The translations under genes were made by a program, and so were the position numbers. Below, in pieces: positions 43,661 through 54,429 of a DNA stretch of 64,000 nucleotides. Under the pieces are notes generated by a model. It was not told the DNA's origin. It worked only from the letters and a program-made list of their open reading frames with translations, and searched no databases. Where the stretch lies: positions 186,001-250,000 of the forward strand of contig BGZK01000855.1 in the NCBI GenBank assembly GCA_005406025.1. Direction: 5' to 3'. Every line of letters starts with the position of its first letter. The first letter of the stretch is position 1. This DNA comes from Eumeta japonica. Its lineage: Eukaryota > Arthropoda > Insecta > Lepidoptera > Psychidae.

Positions 43661-43994
43661 CGCCAACAAACGTTCAGCAAGTTCAACGTGATTCATTAAA
43701 TTGGCATTACTTTTTTATTTATCAACCGATTGACATGAAATAAACTTTAAATGTTAAGTGAAGCTTACCACAATATATTACTGAAAACTCCATCTAGATA
43801 GGATAAGCCGTTTCTGAGATTAGCGTGCACAAACAAACAGACAAACAGACAAAAATTCCAAAAATCATTGTTTTGGGTTCTATTGCGTTAATAAAGGTCT
43901 CCTATAATATTTTTTCTCATATATCTTCAATGTACAGACAGCGACCCGTTACGTTTTTATTATATGTATAGATTTTTCCAAAAAAAAATTTATA

Positions 43995-44065
43995 AAAAAT
44001 ATCTTTATTTTATTTCCTAGGTAATGAAATTACACCTAATGAATATACACCTTGTAATTACGTAA
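43995..44065 (-). repeat. non-LTR retrotransposon 3'-tail fragment
   Basis: Plus-strand TATCTTTATTTTATTTCCTAGGTAATGAAATTACACCTAATG resembles 32428-32462 (CTTTATTTCGTAGGTAATAGAAATTACACTTGG), the 3' end of retrotransposon copy 3, in the same orientation. It lies 20-odd bases outside the Helitron 5' end. Confidence 0.5.
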
Positions 44066-44630
44066 CCGAGACCAATACAAATAGTCTTTAGAATTTGTAT
44101 CTGTTTGTCTGTGCGTTTGTGCACGCTAATGTCAGAAATGGCTTAAACGATTTGAGTGCGGTTTTCAATTGTGGAAAGTTTTGCGTAACATTTAGTGTTT
44201 ATTTCATTCTAATTAGTTTACAAACGCAGTTTCAGCGCAATCAGAAACGGGGAAGTGGGTTTATTTTAACTTTGCAAGATAGTATTGAATAGAAGAATTG
44301 AAGGTAAGTGACACGAAGTGTCATAGTGAATGCTTATTATAGGTATGTTGATTTTGCGTTTATTTACCGATGAAGAGGTAAAATTTTTCCCCGAGTCAGT
44401 CATGACATTTTAACAACACTTGTTTTATAATATTTCATAATTATTTTTTTTATTACACTTGCCTTTTTCTAAAATCTTCACATAATAATTGTCAATTAAA
44501 AGAAGCACTGTAATTACAAAGATTAATCGTAACAACATGTAGGGTTATAATATTTTGGGCCAGTTTCGCGTTATTCATGTAAATAATGTCGAACTATACA
44601 ACAGTTGTATATTTAAAGTGTTACCAAAAC

Positions 44631-44635
<5 letters not shown>
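44066..44635. other. unannotated stretch
   Basis: AT-rich, short open frames only, nothing recognised. Confidence 0.35.

Positions 44636-44692
<57 letters not shown>
44636..44692. repeat. (AT)n microsatellite
   Basis: About 28 uninterrupted AT units, the longest perfect simple repeat in the window. Confidence 0.95.
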
Positions 44693-44694
<2 letters not shown>

Positions 44695-44699
44695 GTTTT

Positions 44700-44930
44700 T
44701 AATGAAGAGAATGTCACTTCCGTCCGAAAACTGTTACTTCCGTTTGAAAAAGATCTAAGTTACTCTCAAATCGCAGCTAGACTCTGAAAATCTTAAGTGT
44801 CTCCTTGTCAGGGTTCAAAAAATACAGCCCCGTGACTAACAGAGGGACAGATAGATGAACCGACAGACATCGCGGAGCTTTAGTAATAGGGTTGTCTTAG
44901 TACCCTTTACGAAACTTACGTACGAAACTT
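44700..44930 (-). repeat. GGTTCCGTACC dispersed repeat, fragment
   Basis: The minus strand has GGGTACTAAGACAACCCTATTACTAAAGC, then a TGTCTGTCGGTTCATC block, and CACGGGGCTGTATTTTTTGAACC, the order seen in the 14700 copy. Diverged. Confidence 0.5.
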
Positions 44931-45164
44931 AAAACATGAATAATTTGGATGACGTCATATTAGATCTTGTTTATAAATTATTTATTAAGGTGCTACAAAT
45001 ATTTGAAGGCCAGAGAAAAAATAAAAATAAATAGGTTGTACATGTTTAATATTGCTTACATACGGTTTAATACACATAAACAATTATAGGTATATATATT
45101 ATTATAAATCATATAATATATATGTTTCCTTGCCTATTTCCTTTTCTTGTTGGTGGGGCGATAG

Positions 45165-45311
45165 GTGTCGCTTTTCTGCAACTACCGACAAGACAAAAAG
45201 TAACTTACAACGTACTCGTATGCGACGTGTAAAACGCTTGTGCGGAAATCATAATATAAAAAAACAAATAGTGCGGTGTCGCGTGTGCGATCCCAGGACG
45301 CGACAAGGGGT
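45165..45311 (+). other. exon-like segment, unidentified
   Basis: A pyrimidine tract (TTTCCTTGCCTATTTCCTTTTC) leads to CGATAG. An open segment with several Cys and basic residues follows (RTRMRRVKRLCGNHNIKK, then CRVCDP), ending at CAAGGG|GTAAGTC, a strong 5' splice-site match. The Cys spacing is loosely like the zinc-binding tail of piggyBac transposases, but the match is weak. A 7-bp hairpin (GTCGCGT/ACGCGAC) overlaps the end. Confidence 0.25.
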
Positions 45312-46405
45312 AAGTCTTTTACTTCCTAATTATTCCCTTTTCCTATGGTATTTATTTCGACAATATACATATGCGAAGTTCGGAGGCAGACCGGCATAGT
45401 TTTTAAGTTTCGAGGAAACCGCAATACACTAAATTGAGATTTTGTGTTGAGCAAGAACTTGAAATTGACAGTATTTATCTAAAACTAGCCGTTTATCTCC
45501 CACTTTGCTGTGCGTAAATTAAAATTCATCACCGATTGTTGACCACCCCGTTGCATTATCGATTTCAAACCGAGTCGTCTCTCTATTCCAATGCCGGCCT
45601 TGTGGCCCTTTCTGCTCTTCTTTTGGACGTCGCTGCTGTTTTTTCAGGCGCTATCTGCTATTTTTCTGGCGCACTAGTACAGGTATATTTTTTTGTGATA
45701 AATTTGTCATATACGAGAAGATCTATACTTCTATCCGCAATTCGGTTACGATCCGTTCATCTATTTCGGGGATTAACCTGGCCGAACGGACAGACGGAAT
45801 TAAATTTTGTTATATATATCAATGAAGCAGAATGGGCTTTTTAACGTAGTTTCATCGGTTCGATAACGATGACGCTCATAATCTCACTAACGATTTGGCT
45901 CTCGATTTCGATACTGGGTCTGATTCTGAGTTTACGTTTCACTTACGGTTACTGTCTAGGTTTCGCTCATGTTTTAGAGTGCAGTCCCGGTAGAGCCATT
46001 TACGTCGGAGTTCCGGTTGACTAATAGGAACGAAACAAATAAATAAATACATTGTATTTATAATGCCGTTTGAGAAATCGAGATTTGTGACAGCTCAGTA
46101 AAATTTACATTCAGATCTGTTCTTAAAATTGTATAAAGTCTTCTTGAACATTAATCTTCTTTTCATAAATTTAATCTTTATCATTAAATAAGAGTGCCCA
46201 AAGCAGATTTGAATAAAGTCCTTTCTGCGTTTCCTTAAGTTTAAAGTTATGATAGATACCACTAAATTTATTCTAATGTCTCAACACAGTTCCAAGTTAA
46301 AACGCTTGTGCTAAATTAAGGAACGTTTTTGTTACTAAATATTTGGGGAATATTTAAACAGCATTATGATATAAATAGAGAAGCTTATAATTATTATGAG
46401 GTGGA
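45312..46405. other. unannotated stretch
   Basis: The 102-codon frame at 45536-45844 is Ala/Leu/Val-rich around 45590-45680 (pattern SALLLDVAAVF) and is followed by CAG|GTATAT. No family recognised. 45880-45960 has short pyrimidine-biased repeats like those at 5100-5290. Confidence 0.3.
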
Positions 46406-46409
46406 GATC

Positions 46410-46745
46410 ATAAATTATTCAGGACGCTACCCCCTTCCGGGGCATCCTCAATCAATGGACAGATGATACGGTCCTGGTGTTAGTGGGTCAACTTTCAATT
46501 TGAAACGATCACGCGGTCCCTCGAGAATGAAATATGTGCGGAATTGGTTGCGGAGGGCCGAATTAAATTGGCTTAATGGAAATGAGGAAAAAAGTGGATT
46601 TGAACCCCACCTCGCCTCTCTCGGCCCCGCGCCGCGTTCGGGACTCGCGTAAATAGCGCCCCCTTTCGCCCGGTCAATTTATTCAACCGGACTTATTAGG
46701 TTTTAACGTCGCCCGTGCGGTAATTAACATTCGGACATTGATGTA
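46410..46745. other. GC/CpG-rich patch, candidate conserved regulatory element
   Basis: An isolated block, AT-rich on both sides, contains GCGGAGGGCCGAATTAAATT, CCCCGCGCCGCGTTCGGGAC and a TAATTAA homeodomain-type core near 46723. No long open frame, no inverted termini, no transposon words. The sharp boundaries and mix of GC-rich and homeobox-like words suggest regulatory DNA; unproven. Confidence 0.4.
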
Positions 46746-48055
46746 TAGAATATTAGGTACCTAATCGAAGAAAATCTCAGTGACTTATTAAATTTATACT
46801 TCTAGTAATTATGCCTTATAAGGTGAAGTTTACCTTTTTCGTATTGCTCTCTCTATTTCGATATCCAAAGTCTTAAGTGTTTAAATTAACTAATAGATTT
46901 TACATTTATTCATATCGAATACATGTATTTGTCCATTAAATAATAAGATAATAAATTAAATGCATAGAATTACATAAATTTATGAAATATTCAACAAGTT
47001 CTTTCATTATATAAAGTACCGATGAACATATATAACAGCTGACTTAAACGTTTTTATTTACCTTAATTTGCGAAGCGAATTTGACATTATTTAACAAGTT
47101 CTTATTGAGTAGGTTTCATTTCATAGGAATTTAAAATTTACACACAGTATGGACGAGACGTAAGAAATGGATGTACAAAAAAGTTAGATAAGAGCTAGAT
47201 TTTGTAACGTACTCGAAAATATTTGCTTGAAATATTTTGTACGATTTTCAATGTATTATACTGAACATATTTAGAATATCTAATTGATTTTAAGGGCACA
47301 TAAGTCAAAAAAAAGCAAATGTATCAATTTTTAAAGTTATATGAGTGTAGAAAATTATATACGTAAACTGAATTTATTGTACTGAAAAACTACAAATATA
47401 TACATATATACCCTTCTTAACCATATCGAAGCTAATCATATCTCTAATTATAAAACTTATATAGATTTTATACTAAATATAGAATATATAAAGTATACTA
47501 TGGGATTGTAAATTATAGATTATTATTATAAAGACGTGTGCATAAAATGACATTAACATTCATGTAAAAAATTCTTCCCCCCTTCCATCGCTATCTCCTT
47601 TAGACGAAATATAAGGAATTTAGAAAATATTTAAAATGTATTTTACCATACTTTACTTATTTTAGAAGTGCTATTTCGTCTATATATGGTGTCGGTAATA
47701 CAAAATTTTCAAATGAGTCCGATCAAATCAAATTAAAAAAGAATTAATAACAGAGCAGTCACCTACGCTAAGCTCTAAATAATCAATGATTTTTCTTTGA
47801 AAATTCGTTGACTTCCATTAGTTGTGTCGAAATAAAAATATGACACAAATCTAGGCAATAGTTGAATAGTTGAGCTCTCCGAGCTTAAATATATTATTTA
47901 CTCATATTTGCGAACGTTATTAGCTCTAAAAAAATTGTTTGAGTGTTGGCGCTTCCAAGCTTATTCCATTATTAGTATTCCTTTTTAAAAATAATAGAGA
48001 TATAAATAAAAAAAAAAATTTTTAGTACATCACAAATATATCATTCTAAAAAAGC
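46746..48055. other. AT-rich unannotated stretch
   Basis: No feature recognised in 1.3 kb. Confidence 0.4.
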
Positions 48056-48059
48056 AAAT

Positions 48060-48535
48060 AATTTTAATGCGGCTGGCGATATTCGCCTCAGCCTGTCTCG
48101 CTATCAAGATCCTTTTCCTTTGGAAAGGATAGAGACTTCAAATTAAAATTTATACAAAATACTTAGATCTACGGTTTCTTAGAGTTGTAAAAAAATCATG
48201 CTTCTAAGTTGACATCATCAAAAGACACGGCCACTTTGTCACATGCTTCGATACTCGCAAGACTCATTAAAAGTTCCTGTTTGCACCAATAATAAGAAAA
48301 ATCGGAAAATGATTAATTTGTAGTTATAGTATATACATAAAAAAATGTAATTATAAATTGACATTTAAATTTGAAATATCGATCGTGATATAGGTCGATA
48401 TACTAAAGATGATTTTTCAATTTTCTGCAAAGGAATCTTAGAATTTTCAAAAACTCGCGTTTTAGGAAAAAAATCATATTTGTACAGAATCATCAAGGTG
48501 CGAGTTTTAATCGCACTTGTTCGACCTATATTTTC
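48060..48535 (+). repeat. GGTTCCGTACC dispersed repeat, lacking its first ~60 bases
   Basis: Shares AAGATCCTTTTCC, AATACTTAGATCTACGG, TTCTTAGAGTTG, TCTAAGTTGACATCATC and the AATTTGTAGTTATAG block with the 22493 and 51605 copies. It ends with a recognisable AAGGTGCGAGTTTTAATCGC / ACTTGTTCGACC 3' terminus near 48500-48530. Confidence 0.65.
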
Positions 48536-48539
48536 TCTT

Positions 48540-49220
48540 TCATTGGTTGGATAATACATAGTCAATCTCGTTTTTGTATTGTCCATTTGAGGAACGTCAA
48601 GTCCATCTTCAATTATAGTTTTTCTGATAACGTGAATTGATGCTGGTTAGATTATGTTCAAGTGCGTAGTCTACAAGTCTCTGCCATCTATCGTTTCTTT
48701 TGCCATATCCATGCTACTGCTCTATTAAGTATTCACTTTCTTTGGGAGCATCGACCTTTGTGTTAAAGTTGCTCACTAATATAATGTTTCTATATGTTGT
48801 TTCTATCGCTTCGTCGATAGTCTTATAGAATTTCTTCCTCACTCGCGGTATCAGTCGGTGCGTATACCTGTATAATGGTTATAATAAGCCTTTTGAGGTT
48901 TAATTCTAGCGTTGCCACACGATCTGTTAATCCACTAAATTGTGTGTTTTTACGATATTGTTTTTAAGAGACTTGTTCATAATGAAGCCTACTTCATATT
49001 TACCTCATGTACATCTTATGTAGAAGACTATTAAATTCTCGCATTTCTCTATTTTATCACCAAGTTGTCTCACTTCTGAAATATCTATTATGTCTTATTT
49101 AATTTCCTTTATATTGCTTCTTCTAGTTCCAATAAGCGTTCGTATGAAGATAACGTCCTGACGTTGTAAGTTGCAATTTTCAATTGAGTTGATCTTTTAT
49201 TGCTTATGTTCTCTATCTGT
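48540..49220 (-). pseudogene. RTE-like retrotransposon endonuclease relic
   Basis: Minus-strand fragments in order: QDVIFIRTLIGTRR, then ISEVRQLGDKIE (ISE..W block), KYEVGFIMNKSL (GVGFIMNK block), YNHYTGI.TD (IQVYAPT block) and HGYGKRNDRWQRLVDYALEH. The GQYKNEIDYVLSN block follows near 48590. These are the successive conserved blocks of the RTE endonuclease. Many stops, no RT following; the fragment ends against the repeat at 48535. Confidence 0.6.
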
Positions 49221-50010
49221 GTTGACTCTTTTGGAGGGTTGTGGTCATAATCTTCGACGTTTGTAGTTTCTTTTTTTTTTTGGGATTTGTGTGGCAGGAG
49301 AGGCTTAGTTGCGATATGTTCGTGGTGTTTATGTCCTGAGTGTTGTTTGTCTTAGTTGTATTTTTATTTACTAAAAAGCTTAACATGCCAGATTATGTTC
49401 CTCCTTTTGAAATGCTATTTGATCTTTGGTTGTTGATCCTAAATGTTGTAAGTTATTCTTTTTATCAGCTTGAGTAGTTTTATAAAGTTTTGGTACTGAG
49501 CTGTTTTCAGGTGCCAAAAAAATTTCCTTTCATTTATTTTTTCAGTGATAACCAGTTTGTTACATTTGATTAAAGTTTTATTTCCCTTTTCTCTTTCTAT
49601 TTTCAGCTGTTCTTTTAATTATTTTCTATTTTATAGCATATATTTTCGATAGTTTATATATAATATATAAAAATTTAATATATTAATAATGTAATTCAGT
49701 AAATACATTAATAAGTAAATAGAATACAGTAAATAGAAATTTCTTTCCACCGCTTTTTTGTGGGTCTGTTTCTTTCTGTTAGTGTGGAGTATTGTTGGAT
49801 ATGCCTTTACAAATATTGCCGAGATGTAGAGACTATTTTTCTATGTAGCTATCAATTTGCGAAATGTTCAACTTTAAAGTGGTAATTTTTGTTAAAGGTG
49901 AGTTTCACCCCTTCCCTAGCTTGAAAAATTTGAAAAAAAAATTGTAGTATACGTAATGGATTTAAAAGTAAAACCATCATGACTATTGCCATCATCACCA
50001 TTAGCATTGT
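49221..50010. other. unannotated AT/GT-rich stretch
   Basis: No motif. 49855-49960 weakly resembles 56115-56170 (AACTTTAAAGTGGTAATTTT; CCCCTTCCC), so it may be a further part of the dispersed repeat that ends at 50210. Confidence 0.35.
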
Positions 50011-50014
50011 TAGT

Positions 50015-50210
50015 TTAAGAGTAATAGTCGACATAGCTAATTGTTTCTCTAATTATAGGAGACTAGTGCTTATACCTTCTCTGTGAGGGAAACATAATAA
50101 AAAGTGTAACAACATAGTTTTTTAATCTGTAGTACATTACTTTGTAGTAACGGCTACGGAACCCTACATTGAGTCTGGTCCTATACGCTTTGAGTCGTTT
50201 TTTTTTAATT
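50015..50210 (+). repeat. GGTTCCGTACC-type repeat subfamily, 3' end
   Basis: AAGAGTAATAGTCGACATA, GTGTAACAACATAGTTTTTT, AATCTGTAG and CGGAACCCTACATTGAG are repeated in the same order at 54937-55120 at roughly 85 percent identity. Confidence 0.7.
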
Positions 50211-51280
50211 TAACTGCGTAGGATCACAGGAATGAAAAAGTTAATAAAAAATAAATTATGTTTTTGTCATTTGAAGCGTTAAATTCTCTATTAATCTCCA
50301 TAGAAAAACACATTATATGATCGCTTTGATAAATTATCTTTATCAGGCGTACTCATTATGACTATTAATTATGTAGATTTATGGGTCTGTAGAGACTCTA
50401 GAAATTCAAGGTTTTATTTTAAAACAATTCATTAATAGCTAAAATATAACAATAGTGTATGTATTTTTATCTTATATATATAACAAAAATAACTTTAAGG
50501 AAGCAGATTCCTAATATATGAGATATTATTACGCATGCTTAGCATAGTGTGAACTGTACCTAATCTGTACTTTTACGAGAATATTTAAGTAAAGATTGCT
50601 AATAAAAACAATAGATTATATCATGAGATTGTGGGTCGTACGGTGCCGCGATAGCTTATAAGCTAGATATTTAGTAATCATTAAACAATTATTATTGAAT
50701 TATAAAAGAAAAGGAAGATTACTTAAGAATAGAATATTTGTCAATCGTCTTATGCAAAAATGAATCGAAAAATTGTACAATGCGATCTACCGTTTTCAAT
50801 TTGCTTGAGAATCCGTTATTTACTTACTTTAAAAAAAATTTTATTCCATACCAAAAACAGGAAAACGAAGTACTTACGGAATCACTGCTGGGTCTGTTCA
50901 TCTGGGTCTGTAACATCGTCTGTTGTAGTTTGTATTCCCAGAGTATGTTTATTGCGAAAGCCTTAACGCAACAATTTGCATTTAGGCTTTCCTTAGATTA
51001 TTCAAAACAAGAGAGGCAAGTTAAATTCAGAAATAGTAGAAACCGTTCCTCAAAATGCTTATCATGCTCATTTCGATTTTCATAAAAATCGATGTCTGCT
51101 CAGTCAATCTCTTGAAAATCGTCCAATATACAAATCATATTTAGACCGGTTTTTATCACACATACATGTGTTTCAAACAAAGTTTCGTATCGGTCTAAAC
51201 AAAATATGTCTAACTGAATAGGTACTACAATGCTTAACACTACTTCTACGATCGCAGTGGCGTTCGGCAGTCGACATCGA
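50211..51280. other. unannotated stretch
   Basis: Contains a 115-codon frame (50738-51085) without recognisable motif, rich in Cys/Ser, and an inverted pair TTTAGACCGG / TCGGTCTAAA near 51138-51200. Confidence 0.3.
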
Positions 51281-51284
51281 TGGT

Positions 51285-51600
51285 TGTGTGTGTGGTGGGC
51301 GCTTAGAGAAAAAATAGAATAAAAACTGGAGTTGACGTCACGGCGGCGCCGGAATCTGAACGCGCGCCCGACCGCGATATTTTACATAGATATTGCCCCG
51401 GCATTATAAAATAAACTCGGCGACTCGAATAAAGTAAGTAATTAAACGGGCGAGAAGGCTCCGGGTGTAATTTGGGCGGGGCGGGCGGCGCGCGCGCCGG
51501 GACGACATTCGATTCGGCGCTAATTGTTCCCTTTGTCGCCAGAAATAAGGGGCTTCCCTCTTAAAATGGATGGCCACGACAATATTTCCTTTATTTGAAA
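51285..51600. other. CpG-island-like patch, candidate regulatory element
   Basis: The most GC-rich block in the window, with GTTGACGTCACGGCGGCGCC (a perfect TGACGTCA CRE/AP-1-type site), GGGCGGGGCGGGCGGCGCGC (GC boxes), and AAGTAAGTAATTAAACGGGC (homeodomain core). No open frame with motif and no repeat words. It is immediately followed by a dispersed repeat. Promoter or conserved enhancer is plausible; no transcript is evident. Confidence 0.4.
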
Positions 51601-51604
51601 GGTT

Positions 51605-52240
51605 TTTTTTTTTTAGGGTTCCATACCTAAAAAGGGAAAACTTGTAGGGCCACTTCGCTGTCCGTCTGTTCGTTTGTCTGTCTGTCTAGATCCTTTTCTC
51701 TCAAACTCGTTGATATATCCAGTTGAAATTAACATCAAATATTCAGATATATGGAGCTGTGAAAAATCAAGCTTACAAGTCAACAAAATTGAAAAACACA
51801 GCCATTTTTTCTGCGTATTTATAAATTAGAAGTTTACGGGATACTTCTCGTAGAAATTTTAAAATGAAAAAGTCTGAGAATTGTTAATTTACTTATAACT
51901 CATAGAAAAAATGTATTTTTTATTACCATTTAAAAGTTAAATTGGACCGTAATATGAGACCACTATGTAAGAGAATATTTTGTATTTTCAGCCTATTAAA
52001 AATTAAAATTTTAAAAAATTCGGGTATTAAAATTTTTTTTCAAAATTCTTTAAATGAAGAAAAACTGAAATAATTCCTTAACTTCTAGGATCAATATTTC
52101 ACTCATTATCACTCGGAATCACTATTAAAACGACAAAGAAATTGTTTTGATTCTTGCTAGATGAAATATCTACATACATTAAATTTGTATACGGGACCTT
52201 CAGTATGCGAGTTCATTTCGCACTTTATTTTCACGGCTGT
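51605..52240 (+). repeat. GGTTCCGTACC dispersed repeat, nearly full length
   Basis: Starts TTTTTTAGGGTTCCATACC, has CACTTCGCTGTCCGTCTG, TGGAGCTGTGAAAAATC and AATTGTTAATTTACTTATA. It ends GGGACCTTCAGTATGCGAGT, then TCGCACTTTATTTTCACGGC. Aligns end to end with 22493-23835 minus the inserted endonuclease. Confidence 0.7.
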
Positions 52241-52244
52241 CGGA

Positions 52245-52345
52245 TATGTAGTCTGTGGGATTTAATTAATCATGTACAAGCCTCGATGATTAAGTTTTGA
52301 ATCAGATAGTGCAGTGTGTGTCCGAAGATATTTTTTATTAAAAAC
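52245..52345 (+). repeat. SINE tail fragment
   Basis: GTACAAGCCTCGATGATTAAG and GAATCAGATAGTGCAGTGTG match the distal body of the SINE at 11335-11600 (ACAAGTCTCGTTACTTATTTAGGATCAGATAGTGTTGTGC). The tRNA-like head is absent. Confidence 0.5.
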
Positions 52346-52780
52346 CAAAAATAAAATAATGGAATTAATTGAAAGTAATAAACTGTGTTCGAAGCTCTTA
52401 ATATAAGTGCTCTGTAGTACAATTATATGAAAAAAAGATATTATTTTTAAGCAACATAAGGCGATTACGATGGATTCTCGTTGAATCCATCGGTTCGGAA
52501 ACATAAAAAGGAAAAGAAACGAGGAGTAACTTTTTCAAGAGCATTTTTATGTGTATTACGTCAACGTCCGAGCATTATTGTCACTCAAATATTCATTGAT
52601 ACAATAACAAAATTTTTTTATGAATTGAGCTTTAATCGAATATTATATATAAGTTCGAGGAAACAGTTTTTTCGTTTTTAATATACAAATTTAAGATAAT
52701 TTTTCATCACATTTTTTTAGATTTAATTATTATATATATATATACATACATACATACGTACGTACAAATATATGTATTCC
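52346..52780. other. unannotated stretch ending in simple repeats
   Basis: TATATATATA and (CATA)n/(CGTA)n units lie at 52733-52770, next to the mariner copy. Confidence 0.5.
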
Positions 52781-52784
52781 ATTT

Positions 52785-53640
52785 TGTTCAACAACTTGTT
52801 GCCATTTTGTACGTAATGACATATGTAGAATTATGGCACTTCTGATGAAAACACTGCGACAAGTAGTTTTGACAGTCCTATCATGGTGTTAACCAAACAT
52901 TACCTAAAGAATTCTGAAGATACCGAAATAGATGAAAATCTGAGGGCACACGCTAAGGGTTATAAAGTGGATGCATTAACACTTCCCTATCAAACTCTCT
53001 CAATATTTGCTGAGTGGCTAAGTATGTGTGTGGTCTGGCGATATTATGGTTAAAAAACCAAATTCTTTATGTTGATACATTTCGGCCGCTTTTTCTTTAC
53101 TTCTCGTTTGAATCTCATCAGGTATTAGCAGTAGAGATCCAAATTGATGGGTTTTGGTCGGCGGTAAAAGCTCATAATGAATAATGCCCTTCAATCCTCA
53201 ATCGTCAATCCTCAGCTCTTCAGCTAAGAACTAATATGCCGATCCTGCTCTACTTTTTCTAAAATAGCATCAACTTTATCCCTGACAGGTCGACCAGAGC
53301 GAGGGTCGTTTTTGACATCAAAATTGTTTGACTAAAAACGCTTGGACCACGTGCTACTCTTACCGACACTGCATTAGGTCTTAAACGTTACATAATTTTT
53401 CGCGGCTTGTGTGCATTTTTCGCTTTTTTGTAATAAAACTTCAAAATGTATCGAATTTCCACCTTAGATTCATTTATTTTGGTGGATGAAGCAGAACAAT
53501 TAAAAAATTGAGGGACACCGTTTTTACTTTTTCTTTTTAAAATGTCATTCATTTAATGGTGTCAAAACTAGTCAGATAGTACAAACGGTGCAATAAAAGA
53601 GATTTTACTACAACTTTTTACTAAAAAAATTAGAAAAAGC
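52785..53640 (-). pseudogene. mariner transposase relic with internal deletion (copy 1)
   Basis: The minus strand carries the N-terminal DNA-binding part (SGRPVRDKVDAILEKVEQD near 53310-53250, then RHIS). After a gap it carries the C-terminal catalytic part (LHPP-like and PSD-like blocks near 52970-52900). Compared with copy 2 about 320 bases, including the first catalytic aspartate block, are missing around 53185-53215. Stops are frequent. A right terminal sequence AAGGTCGGAGAAAAAGC near 53635 parallels that of copy 2. Confidence 0.65.
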
Positions 53641-54425
53641 TTTTTCTCCGACCTTATATATTCTATTACTCTTCTAAGAATTTCTTTATTAAAACGAATA
53701 CACAAAAGAACGGTTGACTCTGAACAGCTTGAACCTGGTATCACAGTATACCTATCACCTACATTAGAAAAGGAATTACTATTTTTACGTACTTATTGAA
53801 AAAAATCAATGTCTATCATTCTGTCTGTCGATTTAAGTCCTTTCCTTAAGTGTATTACTACTGATAGGGAACAAAATTCTGTTAATTATGTTAATAAGTT
53901 TTATATGCTATGAAATTCATAAAAAAACTATGGAGGATTAAAATGACTTTAGGAATTTAATTCGCCTTTTTATTAATTTTATGTTAGCATAAATTGTATA
54001 TGGCAGTCGAAACACACTAAATATACAATTCCTGATTAGAATGTGTGGACTTTAAAAATTGTTCTAGAAGTGATTTGAGAGTCAGGTATTTGATCTATAA
54101 AAATAAAGGATCCTGACTGAGGAAAGTGGAATACCATGAACACTTATCCGACTTATATATTTCTTATCAATTTATAGCTATGTTGTCTGGCCAGGTAATG
54201 GGATATGTAATATTTTGATAAAATAAGCAGTGACGATAATGGTGAATCATGTCGGAAGATATTCGGACCCTTCAATGACTCACGGGGAGTAAACGTTTAG
54301 AGATGTATCAAATTATTCCGCGATATAAATGAAGATTTCAAAAAGATCAACAAAAAGTAGCGAGAGCGTATGCCCACGTTCTAAAGATGTTTTATAATAA
54401 GCATTTTCAAGGTTCCTAAATATGT
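53641..54425. other. unannotated AT-rich stretch
   Basis: Nothing recognised. Confidence 0.35.
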
Positions 54426-54429
54426 TAGG

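Larger units (their letters stand above)
37367..43972 (-). mobile_element. complete Helitron, 6606 bp
   Basis: The element runs on the minus strand from TC (plus-strand complement GA at 43971-43972) to CTAG (37367-37370). The flanking host bases are A before TC and T after CTAG, the signature of Helitron insertion between A and T. The 5' end reads TCTATACATATAATAAAAAC, which I associate with lepidopteran Helitrons. The 3' end has the hairpin CGCGGACGAAGTCGCG, then GGCACAGCTAG. No terminal inverted repeats or target duplications are present, as expected. About 820 bases of non-coding DNA precede the reading frame and 830 follow it. The element moves by rolling-circle transposition using its own Rep-helicase, which in this copy is frameshifted. 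Confidence 0.9.

Noticed and set aside
45052..45399. 115-codon frame as a complete small gene
   Set aside because: The first 35 residues are low-complexity Tyr/Ile from AT-rich DNA; only the central block is worth testing.
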